The notes below the pieces were generated by a model. The model did not search any database. It was not told the DNA's origin and saw only the letters and a program-made list of their open reading frames with translations. Made by a program: the position numbers and the translations under genes. Source: JAXGPP01 sp964436865 (lineage in GTDB: Bacteria; Planctomycetota; Planctomycetia; Pirellulales; Thermoguttaceae). Taken from it: 64,000 bases of DNA. Below are positions 42,520 through 50,987 of the stretch, one piece after another (the first letter of the stretch is position 1; the number at the start of each line of letters is the position of its first letter). The stretch spans positions 1 through 64,000 of the forward strand of contig CAYTFK010000006.1 in NCBI GenBank assembly GCA_964436865.1, in the 5' to 3' direction.

Positions 42520-44052
42520 ATGGATTGCCTGATGGGCGTGGACCTGGGATCGACGAATCTTAAAGCCGTCATCTATGATCTTGCCGGCAGCGCGGTGGCC
42601 AAGGGAAGCCGTCCGACCGAGCGTTTTCAGCCCGGCTCGGAGCATCCGGAGTGGGTGGTCTGGCAACCCGATCAAATCTGGAGCGGCACGGCGGCGGCGA
42701 TCCGTGATGCGCTGGCGTCGCTCGACGACCCGCGCTCGGTGAAAGGCATCGCCGTGACCGGAATGGGAATGGACGGCGTGCCGATCGATGAGGCGGGCCG
42801 CTGGCTCTATCCGTTTATTAGTTGGCACGACCCTCGGACCGCCGAGCAGTACGCCTGGTGGGCTGAGCATATTGGAATCGAGCGCACGTTCGCGATCGGC
42901 GGCAACCCCGTGTGGCCAATCAACTCGGCGCTGCGCATCCTATGGATGGCCCAGCATGAGCCCGCGATCCTGGCGCAGGCCGACAAATGGTTGCTGATCG
43001 AGGATTTCCTGAACTTCATGCTTTGTGGACGCCGGGCCACCGACCACAGCATGGCCTCCTGCACCATGCTCTTCGATCAGCGTTCCCTGAGCTGGTCGGA
43101 GGAACTGATCGAGGCGTCCGGCATCGACAGGCGACTGCTGTGCGAAGTTTTGCCCAGCGGCACCGTGTTGGGCGGAGTGTCGCGGTCGGCTGCGGAAATC
43201 ACGGGCCTGCTCGAGGGCACGCCCGTCGTGCTGGGCGGCCACGACCACCTCTGCGGCATGTTACCCATCGGCGCTTTCCAGACGGGTGTCGCTCTGGACA
43301 TCACGGGAACGTGGGAGAGTGTGCTGGCGAGCATTGACTCGCCGGTGCTCGATCCAGAGTGGCAGAAATCCGGGCTCACCGTTCAAGCCCACGTGGTCCG
43401 CGGCAAGTACGCGGTTTGGGGTGGCAACGTGGCCGGTGATATGCTCGAATGGTTCCGCCAGCAATTCGGTCAGGAGGCCGCTCGGACGGCCGCTGCCAGC
43501 GGCGAGAGCGTGTGGGATTGCCTTATGGAAGCCGCGTCGGCCGCTCCGCCCGGCGCGCGTCGGGCGATCTTCCTGCCACATTTCTCCGGGGCAAGCTGCC
43601 CGATGGTCGATGCGCGCAGCCTCGGCGCCCTGGTGGGCTTGAGCAATACCGTCACGTCCGGCGACATCCTTCGAGCGATTATCGAAGGGATCAACTACCA
43701 GTTGCTCGACGTGATCGCAACGGTTGAAGCCGGGTTGGGAAGACCTTTCGAGCGGCTGATCGTCGCCGGCGGCGGCACCCGCAATACGTTCTGGATGCAG
43801 AACAAGGCCGACGTGCTGGGACGGCCTGTCGAGGCCTCTGAACTGGAGGAGGCCACGCCGTTGGGGGCCGCGATACTAGCTGGGATTGGCCTGGGACTCT
43901 ACCAGGACGAGCGCGATGCGTACCGGCGAATTGCGCGACCCGGACGGATCTACCAACCCGACCCTGAACGGGCCGCCTTCTACGCCAAGAGGTTCCCACT
44001 GTACCGCCAACTGTATCCGGCACTGCGCGAGATCCACCACGCACTCCATTGA
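42520..44052 (+). CDS. FGGY-family carbohydrate kinase (xylulokinase-like)
   Basis: A 510-residue sugar kinase. The two domains of the family are seen: N-terminal LMGVDLGSTNLKAVIYD with the phosphate-1 loop, then GIAVTGMGMDGVPID, and PFISWHDPRTAEQY; the C-terminal half has VVLGGHDHLCGMLPIGAFQ, TGTWESVLASID and, for adenosine binding, LIVAGGGTRNTFWMQNKADVLGRPV followed by EEATPLGAAILAGIGLG. Length and motifs fit xylulokinase, but gluconate, fucose and other FGGY kinases cannot be separated by eye, so no symbol is given. GAGG about eight bases before ATG 42520. Confidence 0.85.
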   Translation: MDCLMGVDLGSTNLKAVIYDLAGSAVAKGSRPTERFQPGSEHPEWVVWQPDQIWSGTAAAIRDALASLDDPRSVKGIAVTGMGMDGVPIDEAGRWLYPFISWHDPRTAEQYAWWAEHIGIERTFAIGGNPVWPINSALRILWMAQHEPAILAQADKWLLIEDFLNFMLCGRRATDHSMASCTMLFDQRSLSWSEELIEASGIDRRLLCEVLPSGTVLGGVSRSAAEITGLLEGTPVVLGGHDHLCGMLPIGAFQTGVALDITGTWESVLASIDSPVLDPEWQKSGLTVQAHVVRGKYAVWGGNVAGDMLEWFRQQFGQEAARTAAASGESVWDCLMEAASAAPPGARRAIFLPHFSGASCPMVDARSLGALVGLSNTVTSGDILRAIIEGINYQLLDVIATVEAGLGRPFERLIVAGGGTRNTFWMQNKADVLGRPVEASELEEATPLGAAILAGIGLGLYQDERDAYRRIARPGRIYQPDPERAAFYAKRFPLYRQLYPALREIHHALH

Positions 44053-44499
44053 GCCGGTGGCTGCTGTGGGCGCACTGCCTGGACAGGACCGCGGCTCGGT
44101 CAGCGCCGCTTTGCACCCGCCGTACGAAAGGGTTGAGCGCGTTGCGCCTAGCCGCTCCTCCCGCCAATAGGGCAGACGACCGCTGAGCGCGCCGGCCGAC
44201 CGCACCATCCACCCCTTGTTTTCGCCGGGCGGACGGTGAGATACAATCAGGCGTTCTGGAGCCGTGCGGCAAGCGACCGCGCACGCACAATCCGTTCGGC
44301 CGTCAAAGTTTACATACTTTCCTCAAATCAGCGCCTAGAGCGCTTGAAGGTCGGGGCAGTGCGAGAGCCACCCGTGAGCCCATCCTCCACACTCGGGGCG
44401 ACAGAATCAGCCGGCGGACCTGGTTGCCAGCCGAGCCGCTCCGCAGTCGAGCCGATGGATCCGCGCATCACGTCGATCCAGCCGGGCGGCGGGACCTGC
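44053..44499 (+). other. Intergenic region before the phospholipid genes
   Basis: About 450 bases without a gene I can support. A -10-like TACAAT at 44242-44247 lies 20 bases after a TTG-rich -35-like stretch, which is too far for a good promoter but is the best in the region. A small five-base-pair palindrome lies near 44330-44345. Open frames here (both strands) look like extensions of the neighbours. Confidence 0.35.
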
Positions 44500-45390
44500 A
44501 TGCGAATCGAACTGGCCTGGGGGCGCTGGCGACGGTGGTACTTGCGGACCTTTCGGCCCGGCTACGTACGGCGGATGGCCGCCTTGCGGCAGGGCACTCC
44601 TCCCAACTGTCCGCACGAAGTGCTCGATCCTCGCGACCTGAAGTTCTATCGCAATCAGGGCGAATGCGGTTGGGCTCCTGAGCACGACCCTTTTCGCTGG
44701 CGCGACCGTCTCCCCTTCGCCCGTGCCGGACTCGCCGAATTGGTAATCCTGGGCGGAGCCTGTTTCCTGGCGGCGGCGGCTCTATGCCTCTGGTACTGGC
44801 CGTTGGCCCTGGCACCCGCCGCCCTGGGCCTGTTCGTGCTTTCCTTCTTTCGCAACCCTTCGCGGACCGTGCCCGCCGATCGCGGGCTTGTCGTCTCTCC
44901 GGCTGACGGAACGATCGCGGCAATCGACGAAGTGGAATACGATGAGTTCCTCGGTGGCCCGGCCGTCCTCATTGGCATCTTCCTGTCGGTGTTCAACGTG
45001 CACATCAACCGCGTGCCGACCACGGCCCGCGTCGTCGGTTTGACCTACCAGCCCGGCAAGTTCCTCAACGCCTTGCGGCCGGCCTCCGCGCGTGAGAACG
45101 AGCAGCTCGCGGTCCGAATCGAGGAGACCGACGCCCCGTATCGGCGGATGATCGTCCGTCAGATCGCCGGCGCGATCGCCCGCCGGATCGTGTGTTGGGC
45201 AAGGCCGGGTGAGGAGTTTTTGCGTGGCGCGCAATTCGGCATGATCAAGTTCGGCTCGCGGACCGAGCTGTTATTGCCCCGAGAGAACGGCTTGCAGATC
45301 ACCGTCCGTCTGGGGCAAAAAGTGAAGGCTGGCACGACCGTCGTGGCCCGCTACGGCAATGCAGCCGTCCCCGGCGCAAAGGTCGAGTGA
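44500..45390 (+). CDS. psd: Phosphatidylserine decarboxylase proenzyme
   Basis: A 296-residue pyruvoyl enzyme that turns phosphatidylserine into phosphatidylethanolamine at the membrane. Two hydrophobic segments (about 80-120) anchor it. The catalytic part starts at RGLVVSPADGTIAAIDEVE and has VFNVHINRVPTTARV, then the self-cleavage site MIKFGSRTELLLP: cutting between Gly252 and Ser253 would create the pyruvoyl group on the small subunit. The FGSR form belongs to the branch with a GS rather than LGST site. The N-terminal 80 residues are an extension not seen in the shortest family members. ATG 44500 is chosen; ATG 44455 would add 15 residues. pssA follows directly. Confidence 0.88.
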   Translation: MRIELAWGRWRRWYLRTFRPGYVRRMAALRQGTPPNCPHEVLDPRDLKFYRNQGECGWAPEHDPFRWRDRLPFARAGLAELVILGGACFLAAAALCLWYWPLALAPAALGLFVLSFFRNPSRTVPADRGLVVSPADGTIAAIDEVEYDEFLGGPAVLIGIFLSVFNVHINRVPTTARVVGLTYQPGKFLNALRPASARENEQLAVRIEETDAPYRRMIVRQIAGAIARRIVCWARPGEEFLRGAQFGMIKFGSRTELLLPRENGLQITVRLGQKVKAGTTVVARYGNAAVPGAKVE

Positions 45391-45391
45391 T

Positions 45392-46306
45392 ATGCCTCGC
45401 CTCAAAATGAAGATGTCGAAGCTCCATCCTCCCGGCTATCGCCGCGAGAAGCTCTTTGCGGTGCTTCCGACGCTGCTGACGCTCGGCAACGCCGCCTGCG
45501 GCTTCGGCAGCATTACCTTCGCCGCCAAGGTCGGCCCTGAGGCCTCGGGCAATCCCCTGTTCGTGGCAGGACTGATGATCGTGTTTGCCATGGTTTTCGA
45601 CATGCTCGACGGCCATGCGGCGCGGCTCACCCGGCATACGAGCCAATTCGGCGCCGAACTCGACAGTCTGTGCGACGCGATCAGTTTTGGCGCGGCCCCC
45701 GCGTTCTTGATGCTCAAGTTTCCGCAGGTCTACCATCCGCGGTTGTTATGGATGATTGCGGTGCTGTTCATGCTTTGCGTGGTGCTGCGATTGGCCCGTT
45801 TCAATGTCGAAACGGATGAAGAGGATTCCCACGACACGTTCAGCGGCCTCCCCTCGCCCGCCGCCGCGGCGATGGTCGCTTCGGTAGCGATCGCTCTGCC
45901 CGGCATTGAGGGCATGGCTGACCCGGACATGAGCGTTGCCACCCGAGAGGCTGGATATCTACTCCTGCAGGCCGTTTACTACGGCTTGCCGATCCTGACC
46001 CTCGCCTTAGCATTGCTCATGGTGTCGCGGATCCGTTATCCGCACTTGTTCAACCAGTTATTCCGCGGTCGCCGCAGCTTCCGGCACCTCGTGCAGTTGG
46101 TGTTCGCCGCTGCGGCAATCATCGTGGTCCACGAGTTGGCGCTGCCGCTAATTGTGGGCTACTTTGTTCTGGGTTCGCCTCTCCGGGCGGCATGGACGGA
46201 GATTTCGAGACGTCGGGCTGGCCTTCCGGCAAACCCCTCGAACCCTGCCATTGAGGAACCCCCGTCTGTAACCGCGATTCGCGAAGACGCCAGGAGCCAA
46301 CCGTGA
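45392..46306 (+). CDS. pssA: CDP-diacylglycerol-serine O-phosphatidyltransferase
   Basis: A 304-residue membrane enzyme that makes phosphatidylserine from CDP-diacylglycerol and serine. The CDP-alcohol phosphatidyltransferase signature D-G-x2-A-R-x8-G-x3-D-x3-D is perfect (from DGHAARL to DSLCD, about residues 72-94). Several membrane helices surround it, and a PTLLTLGNAACGFGSI segment opens the domain as in other PssA proteins of this branch. It begins one base after psd ends and its stop overlaps the next gene's GTG (46303-46306). The two enzymes form the whole route from CDP-diacylglycerol to phosphatidylethanolamine. Confidence 0.92.
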   Translation: MPRLKMKMSKLHPPGYRREKLFAVLPTLLTLGNAACGFGSITFAAKVGPEASGNPLFVAGLMIVFAMVFDMLDGHAARLTRHTSQFGAELDSLCDAISFGAAPAFLMLKFPQVYHPRLLWMIAVLFMLCVVLRLARFNVETDEEDSHDTFSGLPSPAAAAMVASVAIALPGIEGMADPDMSVATREAGYLLLQAVYYGLPILTLALALLMVSRIRYPHLFNQLFRGRRSFRHLVQLVFAAAAIIVVHELALPLIVGYFVLGSPLRAAWTEISRRRAGLPANPSNPAIEEPPSVTAIREDARSQP

Positions 46307-47154
46307 GCAACAATCTGGACGAAAAGGTGCTCGAAATGCGTCGCGTCGCCACTCGCAGAAGAAAGAAGGCGCACAAATCGAACCGGCCCGAACAGGGGGT
46401 TCTCTATCACCGACTCTCGCACCTTTACGAGCGAATATTCAGCCGCATGTTCAGTCCGCGGCTGAACTACACGATTGGCTCGCTCAGGATCCCGCGCGGC
46501 GCGAAGGTGCTCGAGGTGGGCGTTGGAACCGGCATTTCCTTGCCGTTCTACCCCCCCCATGCCGATGTCACCGCCATCGACCTGTCGGCCGACATGCTGG
46601 AGAAGGCTGAGAACAAGATCCGGGCGCATGGTTGGGGGCACATTACCCTCCGTGAAATGAACGCCATGGAACTGCAGTTCCCCGACGAATCGTTCGACTA
46701 CGTCACCGCCTTCCATATCGCCAGCGTTGTGCCCGACCCTGTGCGTCTGATGCACGAGATGTTCCGCGTCTGCAAGCCCGGCGGGACGCTCGTCATCGTC
46801 AACCATTTCCGCAGCGAAAAGAAATGGCTTGGGCCGCTCATGGATCTGCTCGATCCGGTCACGCGGCGGATTGGTTGGCGGACCACGCTCCGATTCAGCG
46901 ACCTCGTGGACCGGGTGCCGGTCCGGGTGGAGGAGCGATTCAAAACGTCGCGGCAGTCGCTGTTCACCGTGGTCGTGGCCCGCAAACCTAGCGGCGACAA
47001 CGATAGACAAACGCTGGCGGAAGATTTCGCCAGGCGACGCTGCTCGATTCGACCCTGGAAAAATATTCGCGGAGCCTGGCCCGAAAACGCTGGCCGGCAG
47101 GGAGCAAGAGGCCCTGAAGGTAAGCGAAAGTTGCGAATTGGCCGTTGGGGCTGA
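46303..47154 (+). CDS. SAM-dependent methyltransferase, probable phosphatidylethanolamine N-methyltransferase
   Basis: A 283-residue methyltransferase coupled to pssA through a GTGA overlap. Motif I is KVLEVGVGTGISLPFYP, then VTAIDLSADMLEKAENK, LQFPDESFDYVTAFHIASVVPDP and VCKPGGTLVIVNHF. The basic N-terminus and LYERIFSRMFSPRLNYTI resemble the Rhodobacter-type PmtA proteins, and the place after psd and pssA makes phosphatidylethanolamine the likely substrate; methylated derivatives up to phosphatidylcholine would follow. The domain should end near TVVVARKP (residue about 230). The last 55 residues have no family likeness and run 167 bases into the convergent methyltransferase, as if the original stop was lost. 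Confidence 0.75.
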   Translation: MSNNLDEKVLEMRRVATRRRKKAHKSNRPEQGVLYHRLSHLYERIFSRMFSPRLNYTIGSLRIPRGAKVLEVGVGTGISLPFYPPHADVTAIDLSADMLEKAENKIRAHGWGHITLREMNAMELQFPDESFDYVTAFHIASVVPDPVRLMHEMFRVCKPGGTLVIVNHFRSEKKWLGPLMDLLDPVTRRIGWRTTLRFSDLVDRVPVRVEERFKTSRQSLFTVVVARKPSGDNDRQTLAEDFARRRCSIRPWKNIRGAWPENAGRQGARGPEGKRKLRIGRWG

Positions 47155-47569
47155 GCACCGCCTTGAGCGATTCCAGGCAGGCGACCTGGTCCTGGTGGCG
47201 GAACGCCGCCCACGGCAGGCCGCAAATCACCGCGTCGACCTGCTCAATTCCCTCGTGACGGCACAACTCGCCGACGCGGCACACATTCTCTTCGTGCACT
47301 GTCACGCCGGGGTAGCGGTCGCGCAAGGTTCTGACAAATGTGGGGTTGATTTCCACCGCGAAAAAGCGCGCCCCCGGCTTCAGCCGGGAGAGAATGTGGC
47401 CCGTAAACGCGCCGGTTCCCGGTCCGAATTCCACCACTGCCTCGGCTCTCTCCCAATCGATCCACTCCACCATCTTCTCCGCCAGCCGAGCCGAACTGGG
47501 CGCCACCGCTCCCACTGCCCCCGGCTTCCGCACAAACTGCGCCAGGAATCGACACTGATCACCAAGCAT
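46988..47569 (-). CDS. Methyltransferase of the PmtA/rRNA-dimethylase-like phospholipid N-methyltransferase type
   Basis: A 193-residue methyltransferase. The layout is that of Sinorhizobium-type phospholipid N-methyltransferases: FVRKPGAVGAVAPSSARLAEKM, motif I AVVEFGPGTGAFTGHIL, FFAVEINPTFVRTLRDRYP and VDAVICGLPWAAF, the GLPW standing where related enzymes have NLPY/GLPF. It faces the other methyltransferase and shares 167 bases with it on the opposite strand, so the C-terminal end of one is antisense to the other. Two unrelated kinds of candidate phospholipid methyltransferase thus meet next to psd/pssA. ATG 47569 is preferred over GTG 47599. Confidence 0.75.
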   Translation of the reverse strand: MLGDQCRFLAQFVRKPGAVGAVAPSSARLAEKMVEWIDWERAEAVVEFGPGTGAFTGHILSRLKPGARFFAVEINPTFVRTLRDRYPGVTVHEENVCRVGELCRHEGIEQVDAVICGLPWAAFRHQDQVACLESLKAVLSPNGQFATFAYLQGLLLPAGQRFRARLREYFSRVESSSVAWRNLPPAFVYRCRR

Positions 47570-47634
47570 ATACAAGTCGCCTTCCGCCGTCAGACACACT
47601 ACCGGTGGGCCGTTACATCACCGCTTCAATGCCG

Positions 47635-47979
47635 TTACGAATTCTGGTGCAATTCTCCTGAACCCCGCGTGCTCCACGAGTGTTCAAGCTCCGGGAACAA
47701 CGCCCGGTGCTTCACTCCCTGCCGCGGTTCGGCCATCCAAGGACCCACCGCATCGCGCCACGCCGCGTAATGCGCGGTTCCCTTGTGGGAGTTCATTCCG
47801 GCTTCATCACGGTACACCTCGTAAAGCATGAAGCGGTTGGGATCGTCGGTCTGCTGGATAACGTCGAAGCGCAGATTTCCCGCTTCCTGGACCGTGTTGC
47901 GCGCGTTTTCCAGCGTCGCCCGGATGAATTCATCACGGTGCTCTGGCTTGACATGGACGTGAACACAAACGATATACAT
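47635..47979 (-). CDS. Antibiotic-biosynthesis-monooxygenase (ABM) domain protein
   Basis: A 114-residue ferredoxin-like alpha/beta protein of the ABM (YgiN/LsrG) family. Seen: MYIVCVHVHVKPEHRDEFIRATLENARNTVQ, GNLRFDVIQQTDDPNRFMLYEVYRDEAGMNSH and HYAAWRDAVGPWM. Most members are dimeric cofactor-free oxygenases, isomerases or haem-related enzymes; the substrate is unknown. A strong GGGAGG box lies six bases before ATG 47979. The last 20 residues are longer than in the shortest members. It precedes the methyltransferase on the same strand by about 65 bases and may share its transcript. Confidence 0.85.
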   Translation of the reverse strand: MYIVCVHVHVKPEHRDEFIRATLENARNTVQEAGNLRFDVIQQTDDPNRFMLYEVYRDEAGMNSHKGTAHYAAWRDAVGPWMAEPRQGVKHRALFPELEHSWSTRGSGELHQNS

Positions 47980-48019
47980 AGACGTCCTCCCGGGGTGTTA
48001 TGTGGCCAAGCGGGCCCCG

Positions 48020-48025
48020 ATTATA
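48020..48025 (-). promoter_or_regulatory. Consensus -10 box before the monooxygenase gene
   Basis: TATAAT on the minus strand, about 40 bases before ATG 47979. No clear -35 box at 17 bases. Confidence 0.4.
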
Positions 48026-48108
48026 CCGGCAATCCGGCATCCAGGCATCCCTGATCGACCACCAGCCCACGCTGGACCTGACGCGTTCGACCAAACGGCG
48101 TCCTACCC

Positions 48109-48219
48109 ATGGAACCCGACTATAATCCCGGCGATCCTCCCAGTCTGATGGTGCTGGTGATTGGTTCGGTGGCGGTGTTCGTACTGCTCTTGGTCCTCCA
48201 GTCCTGCGTTTTCGGGTAG
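48109..48219 (+). CDS. Small single-span membrane peptide (36 residues)
   Basis: A short gene with a complete frame from ATG 48109 to TAG 48217-48219. The product starts with an acidic, Pro-rich head (MEPDYNPGDPPS) and then has one hydrophobic helix of about 20 residues (VLVIGSVAVFVLLLVLQS) ending in CVFG. Head plus single span is typical of small membrane proteins, and random GC-rich frames rarely give this pattern. There is no strong ribosome binding site, and a weak six-base-pair GC hairpin follows near 48254-48272. It is divergent from the monooxygenase and faces mntP. No function is known to me. Confidence 0.5.
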   Translation: MEPDYNPGDPPSLMVLVIGSVAVFVLLLVLQSCVFG

Positions 48220-48305
48220 ACTGACGCGGCAGACCCGGCTGCCGGCCTGGCCGCCGAAGGCTCCGGCGGTCCGCCTGATCAGGAAGGCCGAATTCAAGGC
48301 AGGCA

Positions 48306-48917
48306 TCATGCCGCCAGATGGCTGACGAGAATGCGGATCCCGATGGCCACGAGGATGACGCCTCCCAGCGCCTCAGCGCCCCGTCCCCAACGCGGGCCGA
48401 GCCGCGCACCGAAGCGGATGCCAATCATGGTCAGCACGCCGGCCACCAACCCGATGACCGCAGCGGCCGACCAGACCGAGACCCCCAACAGGCCCATGCT
48501 CAACCCGACCGCCAGCGCATCAACGCTGGTAGCGATCGACAGCGTGACGAGCATGATGCCGCGGGTCGGATCGGCGGTCGCTTCCTCCCTGGCACCAAGG
48601 GCGGATTCGAACAGCATCTTGCCACCGATGCATATCAGCATGGCGAAGGCGATCCAGTGATCGTACCGCTCGATGCAGGATGCGAGCGTCTGGCCGGCCA
48701 GCCAGCCAATGATCGGCATCATGAACTGGAACAGCCCGAAATGGAACGCCAGCCGGAAGACATGACGGGGAGTGACGGCGGCCAAGGCCAAGCCGGTGGC
48801 AATCGCCACCGCAAAGGCGTCCATGGAAAGGCCGATGGCGATACCCAAAACGCTTGTCCAACCCACTGCTGCCAATCCCGCCGGGGTGTTCTCTGGTCCA
48901 ACCGTGTGGAACGGCAA
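48306..48917 (-). CDS. mntP: Manganese efflux pump MntP
   Basis: A 203-residue membrane protein of the MntP (DUF204/YebN) family, which exports Mn2+ from the cytosol. The two inverted halves of the family are seen, each with its conserved acidic pair: ATGL in the first half after GLSMDAFAVAIATGLAL, and TLSIATSVDALAVGLSMG in the second. About six membrane helices. The start is TTG 48917, ten bases after a strong GGAGGGGG box, unless GTG 48866 is used. MntP genes often follow a yybP-ykoY manganese riboswitch; I looked in the 130 bases upstream and could not find its core, so none is claimed. Confidence 0.88.
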   Translation of the reverse strand: MPFHTVGPENTPAGLAAVGWTSVLGIAIGLSMDAFAVAIATGLALAAVTPRHVFRLAFHFGLFQFMMPIIGWLAGQTLASCIERYDHWIAFAMLICIGGKMLFESALGAREEATADPTRGIMLVTLSIATSVDALAVGLSMGLLGVSVWSAAAVIGLVAGVLTMIGIRFGARLGPRWGRGAEALGGVILVAIGIRILVSHLAA

Positions 48918-49188
48918 TTGTGGGCCACCCCCTCCAAAGTGTCAACCGGCGTCACAGCCCAGGACAGCACATTCCAGCAATCGCATTTTTTTCCCGCCCA
49001 CATCACAATAAGGGGCGACAAGAAGCGAATACGCCGACGGACGTGGATGGTTGCGCGCATGGAGGGCGCGTGAACCGAGGGGGTGGGTCAATCCGCGGCG
49101 CGAGCGTTCTACGCCACGCCATGGTTCGGCGAGAAGTCGTCTTCCCTGCATGCCCGCGACGGGCGTCAAACTGGCTGTGGAGGTGAAC

Positions 49189-50940
49189 ATGTTGCGCAGA
49201 GTGTTGCCAAGCGTAGCGATTGCATTCTTATTGTCACTCCTGAGTGCGGCGGCGGCAGAGAGCGAGCTTCCGCCCGCCGAACAGTGGTTTGCCGCAGATG
49301 CCGTACTGGTGCTGGAGATCGCCGAGCCGCGAGCGGTGCTGGAGGCGGCCTTGAATCCGGAGATCGTCGCGGCTGTCACATCGTTGCCCGCTTACCAGCA
49401 TGTGGCGGGGCAAAAGGGGTTCCAGGATTTCACGCAGCTTGTCCGCTTCCTGGAATACCGATTGGGGGCCGACTGGAAAACGGCGCTCGGCAAGCTGACC
49501 GGTGGCGGAATGACATTGGCGCTCGGTCCTGGAGACAGGTTCCTCGCCGCGATCGACGCCGAAGATCCAAAAATGCTCAAGGAATTGCACGAAGTTGCCC
49601 TGACGGGAGCCCGGCAGGAAGCCCAGAACCAGGGGCAGCCGGACCGCGTGAAGTCGGCCGACTACCGGGGCACGACCTGCTGGAGCCTGAACGAGCAGGA
49701 AGTACACACGATCATCGGCAACCGGCTCCTCCTGGCCAATAAGGCAGACGTGCTGCGGACCGCCCTCGATCGCCGCGCCGACGGCGAGCGGGCCCGACTG
49801 ACAGAGCAAGCGGCATACCAGGCGGCCAAGAAGGCTTGCTCGAACGAACGACCGGCGAGGCTGTTCATCAATCTTGAGGTGCTCAAACAGCACCCTCCCT
49901 TTGCCAAAGCGCTGGCGGCGTACGAAAACCCGTTGGCGGCGATGCTCTTCGCCGGAGTGGCGGAGACGCTCAAAGGGTCGTCGTGGGCGGTGATGGCCCT
50001 GGACCTCAGGGATGGAAAGCTCTCACTGGAAGCCGTCACGGAGAAAGCTGGCGGTGACGGCCCCGCAGCCTTCGTGCAACCCGGCGAGAGGCAAGGCGTT
50101 CTCCCACCGTTGTCCATTCGGCGACAGATCGCCGGTCTGAGCCTTTACCGCGACCTGGAGGGCTTCTACCAGTCGAAGGAGCAACTGTTCCCGGAACGGA
50201 CCTCGGGGTTGGTGTTCTTCGAGAACATGATGGGCATCTTCTTTACGGGACGTGATTTCACGGGTGAAGTGCTCGCCCAGCTCGAGCCCCAGTGGCGGCT
50301 CGTCGTCGCCGAGCAGCAATACGACCCTTCGATCGGCGCCCCCAAGATCCAGGTCCCGGCGTTCGCGGCCGTGTTCCAGCTCAAGGAGCCGAAACGGTTC
50401 GGCCCGATCCTCGAGGAAGCCTGGCAGAAGGCTCTGGGCCTGATCAACTTCACCCGCGGACAGCAGGCCTTGCCGGGATTGGTGCTCGATCGGCCGGAGC
50501 ACGCGGGAGTCAAGTTCACGACGTCGCATTTTCCGAAGCCGGAAGGGGAAGGCAAGGGAGACGACATTCGCTTCAATTTCAGCCCCTCGCTGGCCATGCT
50601 GGGCGACTACGCGGTGCTGAGTTCGGCCGAAAGCCTGACTCGCGACGTGATCGACGCGCTGAAGGCCGAGGGGGCTGAAGCCGCCCAAGCGATGGCGGGG
50701 ACCGACAGCCTGATGACGATCGACGGGGCAGGCGTGGCCAGGATCCTGAAAGCGAATCGCGAGAATCTCGTGCTGCAGAACATGGTTAAGGAGGGGAATC
50801 CCCGCGCGCAGGCCGAGGAAGCCATCGACACGCTCGTGAGAGTGATTGGCTGGTTCGGCGAACTCAACCTGGCGGTAGGCGGCGATGAGGGAGGCGGAAA
50901 AGGCGTGCTCGACGTGACGATCGATCCGGCGGGCAAATAG
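49189..50940 (+). CDS. Exported protein of unknown function (planctomycete DUF3352-like)
   Basis: The 583-residue product has a signal peptide (MLRRVLPSVAIAFLLSLLSAAAAE) and a body with alternating alpha and beta segments: AEQWFAADAVLVLEIAEPRAVLEAALNP, GGGMTLALGPGDRFLAAIDAEDPKMLKELH, NEQEVHTIIGNRLLLANKADVLRTALDRRADG and NFSPSLAMLGDYAVLSSAESLTRDVIDALKAEG. The repeated pattern of a substrate-value segment plus an 'is the value stored' segment recalls DUF3352-type proteins of planctomycetes, but I give no reaction. GGAGGTG five bases before ATG 49189 decides the start over a frame open 46 codons longer. The DUF1800 gene follows 47 bases later. Confidence 0.7.
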   Translation: MLRRVLPSVAIAFLLSLLSAAAAESELPPAEQWFAADAVLVLEIAEPRAVLEAALNPEIVAAVTSLPAYQHVAGQKGFQDFTQLVRFLEYRLGADWKTALGKLTGGGMTLALGPGDRFLAAIDAEDPKMLKELHEVALTGARQEAQNQGQPDRVKSADYRGTTCWSLNEQEVHTIIGNRLLLANKADVLRTALDRRADGERARLTEQAAYQAAKKACSNERPARLFINLEVLKQHPPFAKALAAYENPLAAMLFAGVAETLKGSSWAVMALDLRDGKLSLEAVTEKAGGDGPAAFVQPGERQGVLPPLSIRRQIAGLSLYRDLEGFYQSKEQLFPERTSGLVFFENMMGIFFTGRDFTGEVLAQLEPQWRLVVAEQQYDPSIGAPKIQVPAFAAVFQLKEPKRFGPILEEAWQKALGLINFTRGQQALPGLVLDRPEHAGVKFTTSHFPKPEGEGKGDDIRFNFSPSLAMLGDYAVLSSAESLTRDVIDALKAEGAEAAQAMAGTDSLMTIDGAGVARILKANRENLVLQNMVKEGNPRAQAEEAIDTLVRVIGWFGELNLAVGGDEGGGKGVLDVTIDPAGK

Positions 50941-50987
50941 CCTTTCATATCGTGCCTTCCGGCCACTTCCTTACGGAGCGCCTTTTC

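Noticed and set aside
44053..44499. Short open frames before psd as genes
   Set aside because: They extend the kinase or psd frames or lie antisense, and have neither ribosome binding sites nor family features.
48918..49050. yybP-ykoY manganese riboswitch before mntP
   Set aside because: The leader region was read on the minus strand; the conserved core sequences could not be found, so it is not claimed. A covariance search would settle it.
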